Assembly: GCA_964555285.1 (NCBI GenBank) | Contig: CAZKRM010000051.1 | Location: 1 to 20,405, forward strand | DNA length: 20,405 nt | Reading direction: 5' to 3' | DNA from: JBBIQV01 sp964555285 | GTDB taxonomy: Bacteria > Nitrospirota > Nitrospiria > Nitrospirales > Nitrospiraceae | Shown here: in pieces, positions 14,307-20,405 of the stretch | Layout: the number at the start of each line of letters is the position of its first letter | Position numbering within the stretch: the first letter of the stretch is position 1 | Made by a program: the position numbers and the translations under genes | The notes under the pieces: generated by a model | The model's input: the letters and a program-made list of their open reading frames with translations, nothing else | What the model was told of the DNA's origin: nothing | The model's database searches: none

Positions 14307-15371
14307 ATGAATCAATTTCAATTAACCGGCTTTTGCAAGCTTCGCCGCCGCCGCTTTCGTACGGGCGCGTTCCTGCTGGCAGGTCTGCTCTGTGGACTTG
14401 TCCTATGGCATGAAGAACCGGCGCCGGCAGCCGACCGGATCGTCGTCTACTCGGGCCGGGCAGAACGACTCATTAAGCCCGTCCTCGATGCGTTCCAAGC
14501 CAAGAGCGGGATTCAGGTCGAGTTGCTCTCATCCGGCACGACAGAACTCGTCAGCCGACTCCAGGCTGAAGGCGAGCGGACGCCCGCCGACCTGTTCATC
14601 ACGAACGATGCCGGCAGTCTCGAACGGGCGCGAGAGCTGGGCCTGTTGCGCCCACTGAACATGAGAGAAATCGAACGGGCCATTCCTTCCCAATTCCGTG
14701 CTTCGGACAATAGCTGGGTCGGCCTCTCGGGACGATTTTGGGTGGTGGTGTATAACACCGCACAGGTCAAGCCCGGCGAGATCGCATCTCTGTTCGATCT
14801 GGCGGCCCCCCGGTGGAAGGACAAGCTCGCCATCCCCAATTCCGGGAGTGAATACCTGCAGGCTGGGGTCTCGGTCATAAAGGCGACGGTGGGAGATGAG
14901 CGAACGAAGCAGTTCTTGCAAGGGCTCAAGACCAACGCGGGCACGCAAGTCTATCAAAAAAGCTCACAGATCGTGGAAGCGGTGGCCAAGGGACAAGTAG
15001 CAGTGGGAATTGTGAACCATTATTACGTCTACCGGCACCTCGCCACCCAGCCAGGCGCGCCGATCGCAGCCCTGATGCCTGACCAGCAGGAGGGTGGCAT
15101 GGGGGCGATCATGAACGTGGCAGGCGTTGGCGTAATCCGGCACACGCGCCACCTCGACAGCGCCAAGCTGCTCGTTGAGTTCCTGATTGCCCAGGCCGGT
15201 CAGAAGTTATTCGCCGACCTGAACAAGGAATACCCGCTGCATCCCGAGGTGAAGGCCGACCCTGCCTTGATTGAGCGGAAGACCTTCCGCGCGGCCCTGG
15301 TTCCCTTGGCACGACTGGCCGAATTGCGGGAACCCGCCATGACGCTCATCGAGCAAGTGGGGCTCCGCTGA
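14307..15371 (+). CDS. fbpA: Ferric-iron ABC transporter, periplasmic Fe3+-binding protein
   Basis: A 354-residue solute-binding protein of the FbpA/FutA/SfuA type that captures Fe3+ in the periplasm and hands it to the permease. The N-terminus has a basic run (KLRRRRFR) and a hydrophobic signal segment (GAFLLAGLLCGLVLW) with cleavage probably near APAA-DR. The mature start IVVYSGRAERLIKPVLDAF is typical. The paired tyrosines that bind iron are Tyr239 and Tyr240 in NHYYVYR. Other family blocks are PADLFITNDAGSLERA and SSQIVEAVAKGQVAVGIVNH. ATG 14307 is preceded by GAGA, a modest ribosome site. The permease gene follows after 12 nt. Confidence 0.93.
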   Translation: MNQFQLTGFCKLRRRRFRTGAFLLAGLLCGLVLWHEEPAPAADRIVVYSGRAERLIKPVLDAFQAKSGIQVELLSSGTTELVSRLQAEGERTPADLFITNDAGSLERARELGLLRPLNMREIERAIPSQFRASDNSWVGLSGRFWVVVYNTAQVKPGEIASLFDLAAPRWKDKLAIPNSGSEYLQAGVSVIKATVGDERTKQFLQGLKTNAGTQVYQKSSQIVEAVAKGQVAVGIVNHYYVYRHLATQPGAPIAALMPDQQEGGMGAIMNVAGVGVIRHTRHLDSAKLLVEFLIAQAGQKLFADLNKEYPLHPEVKADPALIERKTFRAALVPLARLAELREPAMTLIEQVGLR

Positions 15372-15383
15372 TCCACGAGGCCC

Positions 15384-16973
15384 ATGACGACTACGACACT
15401 CCGTCAGAGCCTCGCGTCTCCCCTCCAGGTCTTTGCGCTCGGCACCGCGACCTTCCTGGTGTTGCCGCTGGCCTACGTCGCGTACTTGGCCTTGTCGGCC
15501 AATCCTGCGGTGTGGGGCCGTCTCTGGTCGACTCGCATCCCAGAATTGTTGACGAACACGGTGGCACTCGCGGCTTCGGTGTCCATTGTGACGCTCGTGC
15601 TGGGAGTCTCACTCGCGTGGGTGGTGGCCCGATTTGAGTTTCCCGGACGCCGGCTGTGGGAATGGATGCTCGTCCTCCCCTTAGCCATGCCGACGTATGT
15701 GCTCGCGTACGTTTATGCCTATCTGCTCGGCACCGGCGGCCCGGTCGAGCACCTCTGGCAGGCGTGGCGAGGGCCGGAAGGGCGCGTGCTGGCTCCACAG
15801 AGTTTTGCCGGGGCGACGCTGGTGATGGCGCTGGATACGTTCCCCTTTGTCTACCTGCTGAGCCGGACCGCGCTGCTGAGCATGAATGTCTCGTTCGAAG
15901 AAGTGGCTCGGTCCTGCGGGGTCTCCCGCTGGGCCACCTTGTGGCGCGTGACGCTGCCGCTGATGCGGCCGGCCATCGCTGCCGGACTGGCGCTCGTGAT
16001 CCTGTACGTGGTGTCGGACTTCGGCGCAGTCTCGTTGCTCCGCTATCAGACCTTGACCTATGCCGTATACCAGCAGATGACCGGCCGCTACGATCATACG
16101 GCCGCCGGCATCCTGAGCCTGCTGCTGGTGGTCCTCGCGATGCTCTTCCTCATCACCGAGCGGTGGTTTCGGCGGCGGAGTCGTTTCTATCAGACGACCG
16201 GCCGCTTCCGTTCACCGATCCGGCACCGCTGCGGTCCTCTCGGCGCAGTGGCCATCACAGGCTATCTGGGCTTGGTACTGGGGGCTGCGTTCGGCATCCC
16301 GGCGATCTATCTCCTTCAATGGAGCGTCACCGCTATTCAGCAGGGTGCAATCGACAGCCGGTTTTGGGGATTCGTCGTCAATAGCGCGTTACTCTCGGGG
16401 CTCGCCGCCACCGGCGCGGTGATGATCGGTCTTCCTCTGGCATACCTCGCAAATCGAAGGCCGTCTCGTCTGAATCTGGCGTGCTTGCAGGCTGCCTATG
16501 CCGGGTATGTCCTGCCTGGGCCTGTGGCAGCGCTGGCCGTCTTAGCGCTGTTCACGCACGTTGCACCGGTTTTCTATGGGTCGGTCGTCGTGTTGCTGGT
16601 CGCGTACATCGTGCACTTTCTCCCTGCAGGGCTTCAATCGCTCGAACCGGCGCTGCAACAACTCACTCCCAATCTTGAAGAAGTCGCGCGGACGCTCGGC
16701 TTTGGGGTCAGACAGGTCTGGCAACGCGTGACGTTCCCGCTGATCCGCAACGGCTTTCTCGCCGCGTGGGTGCTGATGTTCCTGCAGACCATGAAGGAAC
16801 TCCCCGCCACCCTGCTGCTACGGCCCGTGGGGTTCGATACGCTGGCCATTCGCGTCTGGCTCGAAGCCAGCGAAGAGTACTACCAGGTCGCGGCGCCGTC
16901 GGCCATCCTGATCGTGCTCCTGAGCTTGCCGGCGCTCATGCTGCTCGTGTCGAAAGATTGGCGGGCAGCGTGA
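15384..16973 (+). CDS. fbpB: Ferric-iron ABC transporter, fused two-domain permease
   Basis: A 529-residue inner-membrane protein with about twelve hydrophobic helices, formed of two fused permease domains as is normal for FbpB/SfuB. Each half carries an EAA loop for contact with the ATPase: EEVARSCGVSRWATLWRVTLP at about residues 172-192 and EEVARTLGFGVRQVWQRVTFP at about 432-452, both with the conserved Gly (179 and 439). The break between halves is the basic stretch RWFRRRSRFYQ near 253. ATG 15384 follows the binding-protein gene by 12 nt, and the stop overlaps a possible GTG start of the ATPase gene, so the three are one operon. Confidence 0.95.
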   Translation: MTTTTLRQSLASPLQVFALGTATFLVLPLAYVAYLALSANPAVWGRLWSTRIPELLTNTVALAASVSIVTLVLGVSLAWVVARFEFPGRRLWEWMLVLPLAMPTYVLAYVYAYLLGTGGPVEHLWQAWRGPEGRVLAPQSFAGATLVMALDTFPFVYLLSRTALLSMNVSFEEVARSCGVSRWATLWRVTLPLMRPAIAAGLALVILYVVSDFGAVSLLRYQTLTYAVYQQMTGRYDHTAAGILSLLLVVLAMLFLITERWFRRRSRFYQTTGRFRSPIRHRCGPLGAVAITGYLGLVLGAAFGIPAIYLLQWSVTAIQQGAIDSRFWGFVVNSALLSGLAATGAVMIGLPLAYLANRRPSRLNLACLQAAYAGYVLPGPVAALAVLALFTHVAPVFYGSVVVLLVAYIVHFLPAGLQSLEPALQQLTPNLEEVARTLGFGVRQVWQRVTFPLIRNGFLAAWVLMFLQTMKELPATLLLRPVGFDTLAIRVWLEASEEYYQVAAPSAILIVLLSLPALMLLVSKDWRAA

Positions 16974-16993
16974 TCCACAATGGATGGATTGCG

Positions 16994-18130
16994 ATGGACC
17001 ACGACGACAGGAACGGAGCGCTTCATCTGCACACCAAGCGCCCTGACGGCGATCTCCCCGTTCAGACCACGCCCATCTTGGAGTTGCGGGAGGTCTCGTG
17101 CGCCTATGAACCACGGCGTCCCGCCGTGTCCGGGATTTCCTTCTCGGCACAGGAAGGAGAGATTCTCTGCCTGCTCGGCCCTTCGGGGTGCGGAAAGACG
17201 ACGATTCTCCGTGCGATCGCCGGCTTCGAACCGGTGGCGAGTGGAGAAATCTCCCTTTCGGGCCGGCTCGTTTCTTCTACGACGCTCTGTGTTCCTGCGG
17301 AGCAGCGGCGCGTGGGCCTGGTCTTTCAGGAATACGCGCTCTTTCCGCACCTGCGCGTACAGGAGAATATCGCGTTCGGGCTTCGCCACCTCTCGCGCGA
17401 GCAGCGTCGAGTCCAGGTTCAGGAGATGTTGCGCTTGACCGGGTTGACGGGGCTGGAACGCCGATACCCGCACGAACTGTCGGGCGGACAGCAGCAGCGG
17501 GTGGCCCTGGCACGCGCCCTGGCGCCACATCCGGTGGTGCTGCTATTGGATGAACCCTTCAGCAACTTGGATCCCGATATGACCGGGCGTATGCGGCAGG
17601 AGTTGCACGACCTGCTGCGCAGAACGAAAACCACCGCGATCCTCGTCACGCACGATCACGACGAAGCGTTCGCGATCGCCGACCGGATCGCCGTGCTCCA
17701 ACAGGGGCACTTGGAACAGCTCGACACGCCGGAATCGATCTACCATATGCCGTCCACCCCGTTCGTCGCGGAATTCGTCGGTCAGGCGGACTTTCTCCCC
17801 GGCACAGTTCAGCAGGGTACCATCCAGACGGAGATCGGCGAGTTTACCAACACGGCCGGCTATGACGCCGGTTCGAAGGTCGTGGTCATGATTCGTCCCG
17901 ACGACATCCACGTCGTGCCGACCAAGGGAGCGGGCGCCCGAATCCTGGCGCGGCAATTCCGTGGTTCAGAGAACCTCTACACGATCGGATTGCCCTCCGG
18001 GCAGATCGTGCACGGCAGCGAAGCCTCCATGCGGGTTTATCAGGTCGGTACCGCCGTGGAACTGCGGGTGCTCGCCACCCACACCGTGCTGTTCCCCCAC
18101 AACCACGTCGCCCCTCACGGTTCGCCATGA
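16994..18130 (+). CDS. fbpC: Ferric-iron ABC transporter, ATP-binding protein
   Basis: ATPase of 378 residues that drives the permease. Motifs from ATG 16994: Walker A GPSGCGKTT (62-70), Q-loop QEYALFPH, signature LSGGQQQ (162-168), Walker B ending in Asp186-Glu187 (LLLDEP), and the H-loop VTHDHDEA. A C-terminal part of about 110 residues (FVGQADFLPGTV, then MIRPDDIHVV and a final beta segment) is the TOBE-type regulatory domain found in FbpC. The start is uncertain: GTG 16970 overlaps the permease stop (GTGA) and would add eight residues, so either is possible. A frame open to 16766 lies within the permease gene and is not real. Confidence 0.93.
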   Translation: MDHDDRNGALHLHTKRPDGDLPVQTTPILELREVSCAYEPRRPAVSGISFSAQEGEILCLLGPSGCGKTTILRAIAGFEPVASGEISLSGRLVSSTTLCVPAEQRRVGLVFQEYALFPHLRVQENIAFGLRHLSREQRRVQVQEMLRLTGLTGLERRYPHELSGGQQQRVALARALAPHPVVLLLDEPFSNLDPDMTGRMRQELHDLLRRTKTTAILVTHDHDEAFAIADRIAVLQQGHLEQLDTPESIYHMPSTPFVAEFVGQADFLPGTVQQGTIQTEIGEFTNTAGYDAGSKVVVMIRPDDIHVVPTKGAGARILARQFRGSENLYTIGLPSGQIVHGSEASMRVYQVGTAVELRVLATHTVLFPHNHVAPHGSP

Positions 18131-18172
18131 CCGCCTTCGCACCGCACCCGACCGGCGAGGGCTCCACGTGCG

Positions 18173-18203
18173 CATTGCCGGCTTTTCCCTACTTCCGGCA
18201 ATG
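18173..18203. repeat. Stem-loop between the ferric transporter and exbB
   Basis: CATTGCCGG (18173-18181) and CCGGCAATG (18195-18203) form a perfect 9-bp stem with a 13-nt loop, midway in the 112-nt gap between the ATPase gene and exbB. No T-tract follows, so it is not a standard terminator. It could weaken readthrough, protect the upstream mRNA end, or bind a regulator. Confidence 0.55.
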
Positions 18204-18242
18204 ATGAGGGGACCCGGCCAGGACAGAGGGAGGACTTAGCGT

Positions 18243-18668
18243 ATGGATGTGCTGAAACATGCCGTGGACTATGGCATCATTGGGCTCTTGCTGGCATTGA
18301 GCGTGTGGTCGGTTGCCATCGCCATTGAGCGGTGGCTGTTCTACCGCCGGGTTGACTTCACACAGTTTCCCGACCGGCAGCTCTTCGAAATCGCCCTGAC
18401 GAAACGGCTCGTGGTCATCGGCACCGTCGCAGCGAACGCTCCGTATATTGGGCTTCTTGGCACCGTCTTGGGTATCATGCTCACGTTCCACACGATGGGA
18501 ACCTCCGGCACCATGGCGGTGAATACGATCATGATCGGCCTCAGCCTGGCCCTGAAAGCCACAGCCGTCGGCCTCTTGGTCGCCATTCCCTGCGTCGTGA
18601 TGAACAACGTGCTCCGGCGGCGCGTGGCCGAGTTGGTGACGCTCTATCAGGCCCAGCATGGATCGTGA
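18243..18668 (+). CDS. exbB: ExbB, TonB-system proton channel subunit
   Basis: A 141-residue member of the ExbB/TolQ/MotA family, of the short form. It has three membrane helices: GIIGLLLALSVWSVAIAIERW (about 11-31), the central APYIGLLGTVLGIMLTFHTMG (about 65-85) with the family's GLLGTV core, and LALKATAVGLLVAIPCVVMNN (about 101-121). With ExbD it forms a proton-driven motor that energises TonB for outer-membrane transport. ATG 18243 has GGGAGG about 9 nt upstream. The stop overlaps the exbD start by 11 nt, giving coupled translation. Lack of a long cytoplasmic loop separates it from full-length ExbB and TolQ. Confidence 0.93.
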   Translation: MDVLKHAVDYGIIGLLLALSVWSVAIAIERWLFYRRVDFTQFPDRQLFEIALTKRLVVIGTVAANAPYIGLLGTVLGIMLTFHTMGTSGTMAVNTIMIGLSLALKATAVGLLVAIPCVVMNNVLRRRVAELVTLYQAQHGS

Positions 18669-19032
18669 ACTCAATCAGATCAACGTGATCCCCCTGGTGG
18701 ACGTGATGCTCGTCCTGCTCGTCATTGTGCTGACGACGGCGACCTTCATCAGCACGGGGCAGATTCCGGTCAATCTGGCGAAGGCCAAAGCCGTGGGGGA
18801 TCGGAAAGATGTCCCCATCATCATCACGTTGACTGCCGACGGCACGCTCTTTCTGAACGACCGCACGGTCCCCGAAGGGGGACTCCAGGGAGCGTTGACT
18901 GCAGAACCCCGCGAGTCGGCGGTGGTCGTTCGCGCGGATAAAGTGACGTTGCTCGAACGATTCGTGGCCGTGGTGGATGAAGTGCGTGGGTTAGGATTTC
19001 AACAGGTCAGTCTGGAGGTGATTCGGCTGTGA
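18658..19032 (+). CDS. exbD: ExbD, TonB-system proton channel subunit
   Basis: A 124-residue protein with a single membrane helix near the N-terminus and a periplasmic domain. The helix begins NVIPLVDVMLVLLVIVLTTA, and Asp15 is the conserved proton-carrying acidic residue of ExbD/TolR. The periplasmic part (VPIIITLTADGTLFLNDRTV ... VVVRADKVTLLERFVAVVDEVRGLGFQQVSLEV) has the usual ExbD/TolR pattern. The start lies 11 nt inside the end of exbB and the stop overlaps the tonB GTG (GTGA), so the three genes are tightly coupled. Confidence 0.95.
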   Translation: MDRELNQINVIPLVDVMLVLLVIVLTTATFISTGQIPVNLAKAKAVGDRKDVPIIITLTADGTLFLNDRTVPEGGLQGALTAEPRESAVVVRADKVTLLERFVAVVDEVRGLGFQQVSLEVIRL

Positions 19033-20099
19033 TCGTTGCTGGGCCACATCGCGCCGGAGACGACGCAGGAGCCCATGTTCAGGGATGGCTGATCTCCGTC
19101 CTCTTGCACGGCACGATGGCCCTCGCGGCCATCCTGTTCGTGAAGCAGGTCCGACTCGCGCCACAGCCCGAACCGTTCAAGTGGAACGTGGCCCTGGTGT
19201 CGCCGGCGCAGCCGGTTGAACCAGCGCCATCGGCCCCACTCCCTGCTCCGCCCTCGGCAGTTCCGTCGATGACCTCGCCTCCCCCTGCCGACGTTCAGCA
19301 GGCAGCGCCCGCACAGAGTGGACAGTCGGCCATGCCGCTCATGCAGCAGACTGCGCCACCGATTTCTGAACGGATCGCCGCTCCGGTGGTGACGGAGCCT
19401 CCCGCACCGACCCCGCCGCACCCAACCGCTCCCTCACAATCAGCGGTTCAGGCAGCACAACCCGTCGCAGTTCCCGTTCCAAAAGCAGCCGTGCCACCTC
19501 CTGTGGTCCCCGAGTCCGCACCGGTTGCTGCTCTCCCACCGGCTGAACCCATCGGACACGAAGCGGCGGCACCGACGGTCGCCGATCCGCCGCACCCCAG
19601 TGCGCAGCACGAACCGCAGGCCGTCGAAACCACATCCATCGAGAAACCGGCTGCCGCACGCACGGCAGTCCCTGCGGAATCTGTTGCCCCGGCCACCCCA
19701 TCGAGTGTGCCTCCAGCGATCCTCGAACAGACCGCACAATCTGACGCTGCTCCGGGACCGACTCAGACGGCAGCGATCTCTCCGGCAGCGTCGAACGCGC
19801 CGACCAAACGAGATTACGGGTGGCTCTCTGAAACGATTTTGCGTCGCGTTGAAGAGTTGAAACGCTACCCCGCCTCAGCGCGGCTGGATCGGGCCGAGGG
19901 GAAAGTCATCGTCAAGGCCGTCATCCACGCAGACGGCAGTCTGGGCGAGGTGGAAGTCCTGCGTAGCTCCGGATACACCAGCCTCGATCGGGCGGCGTTA
20001 GAGCTGATGCAGCAAGCCGCGCCCTTCCAGTTGCCGCACCCGCTTGGGAAGTCCCGCATCACGATCCAGATTCCGCTGAGCTATCGACTAGAGCGGTAA
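19029..20099 (+). CDS. tonB: TonB energy-transducing protein
   Basis: A 356-residue TonB with the three expected parts. An N-terminal membrane helix (about 20-39) contains Ser23-x3-His27, matching the functional SxxxH motif of TonB. A very long Pro/Ala-rich spacer (about 45-260) would cross the periplasm. The C-terminal domain of about 90 residues (LSETILRRVEELKRYPASAR ... GKVIVKAVIHADGSLGEVEV ... ITIQIPLSYRL) contacts the TonB box of outer-membrane receptors. The start is GTG 19029, overlapping the exbD stop and preceded by GGAGG at 9 nt. No receptor gene lies beside it in this window. Confidence 0.95.
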   Translation: MIVAGPHRAGDDAGAHVQGWLISVLLHGTMALAAILFVKQVRLAPQPEPFKWNVALVSPAQPVEPAPSAPLPAPPSAVPSMTSPPPADVQQAAPAQSGQSAMPLMQQTAPPISERIAAPVVTEPPAPTPPHPTAPSQSAVQAAQPVAVPVPKAAVPPPVVPESAPVAALPPAEPIGHEAAAPTVADPPHPSAQHEPQAVETTSIEKPAAARTAVPAESVAPATPSSVPPAILEQTAQSDAAPGPTQTAAISPAASNAPTKRDYGWLSETILRRVEELKRYPASARLDRAEGKVIVKAVIHADGSLGEVEVLRSSGYTSLDRAALELMQQAAPFQLPHPLGKSRITIQIPLSYRLER

Positions 20100-20130
20100 C
20101 GGCGGCCTCCTCGTACGTGATAAAACCTTG

Positions 20131-20145
20131 CCATGAAAATCATGG
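20131..20145. terminator. Small palindrome between convergent tonB and apbE
   Basis: CCATGA-AAA-TCATGG is a perfect 6-bp inverted repeat overlapping the apbE stop in the 40-nt convergent gap. The stem is short and without a T-tract, so a role as a bidirectional terminator is uncertain. Confidence 0.25.
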
Positions 20146-20405
20146 CGTACGCATTCGGTCCCGCAAGCCTGTGGAGACATGGACCGTGCCTTCATGATCC
20201 ACGATGACGGCCTCCACATCAGGAAGCCGCTCAACCAACTCCATCCCTCGATCGGGCCCCATCACAAATATCCCGGTGTCCAATCCATCGGCCATAGTCC
20301 CTTCGCGGGCCACGACCGTGACGCTCCGGCAGGCTCGCGCAGGCCGCAGCGTGGCCGGATCGAGAATATGGTGGTAGCGCACGCCGTCTCGCTCGAAGAA
20401 CCGCT
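20140..20405 (-). CDS. apbE: FAD:protein FMN transferase ApbE, C-terminal part (5' end outside window)
   Basis: ApbE attaches FMN covalently to a Thr/Ser of partner proteins such as RnfG/NqrC or other FMN-binding-domain proteins, in the periplasm. The frame is open to the right edge and covers about 88 residues of a protein that normally has 300-350. The family block ERDGVRYHHILDPATLRPA (YHHILDP) is followed by SVTVVAREGTMADGLDTGIFVMGPDRG. In that segment the conserved Asp and Thr of the ADxxxT motif that holds the metal are both present. The C-terminal VEAVIVDHEGTVHVSTGLRDR is also typical. It converges on tonB with a 40-nt gap and so is a separate transcript. Confidence 0.92.
   Translation of the reverse strand, partial: RFFERDGVRYHHILDPATLRPARACRSVTVVAREGTMADGLDTGIFVMGPDRGMELVERLPDVEAVIVDHEGTVHVSTGLRDRMRTP

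Noticed and set aside
16766..16993. 76-residue N-terminal extension of the iron ATPase
   Set aside because: It lies in another frame inside the permease gene. ABC ATPases of this type begin just before the ILELREVS strand.

Overview
The window reads as ordinary chromosome of a GC-rich, Gram-negative-type bacterium. It has lipoprotein signals, an ExbB/ExbD/TonB system and Sec signal peptides. The gene content (ThiC next to an archaeal-type Thi4, a ferric-iron ABC system, M32 carboxypeptidase, many small uncharacterised proteins) and the intergenic repeats suggest Nitrospira or a relative (Nitrospirota). That assignment comes from recognition, not from a search.

Left part (1-4744, + strand): thiC, cut at its 5' end by the window edge, then thi4, a TPR protein, a receiver-like protein lacking the phospho-acceptor Asp, and a YgfZ/GcvT-type folate-binding protein. 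ThiC makes the pyrimidine half of thiamin and Thi4 the thiazole half, so the first two genes form a thiamin-precursor operon. Next (4762-7756, - strand) come three genes: a PhoD-like phosphatase lipoprotein, an unknown 160-residue protein, and a lipoprotein with a CsgG/LpoB-like look.

Middle part (7873-11448): small genes and debris. There is a 78-residue Cys/His protein and a repeat-rich gap holding a dRS3-like paired-hairpin element and a 24-bp imperfect inverted repeat. A toxin-antitoxin pair follows, with an intact antitoxin and a toxin cut to 37 codons. Then come a 450-bp non-coding stretch, an NTF2/SnoaL-like protein, a small exported basic protein, an EamA-type transporter and an overlapping hypothetical gene. 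An M32 carboxypeptidase (11480-13012, +) faces a Panacea/DUF4065-like gene (13072-13635, -), and seven perfect copies of a heptamer lie between their ends.

Right part (13835-20099, + strand): a compact iron-acquisition block of a Fur-family regulator, a ferric-binding protein, a fused two-domain permease, an ATPase, then exbB, exbD and tonB. The ABC system would carry Fe3+ across the inner membrane and the ExbBD-TonB complex would energise outer-membrane uptake. No TonB-dependent receptor lies in the window. The window ends inside a convergent apbE gene (FAD:protein FMN transferase).

I found no tRNA, rRNA, CRISPR array or complete insertion sequence. I saw no clearly new multi-gene system. 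The best candidates for follow-up are the damaged toxin-antitoxin locus with its repeats, the pseudo-receiver protein, and the receptor-less iron/TonB block.
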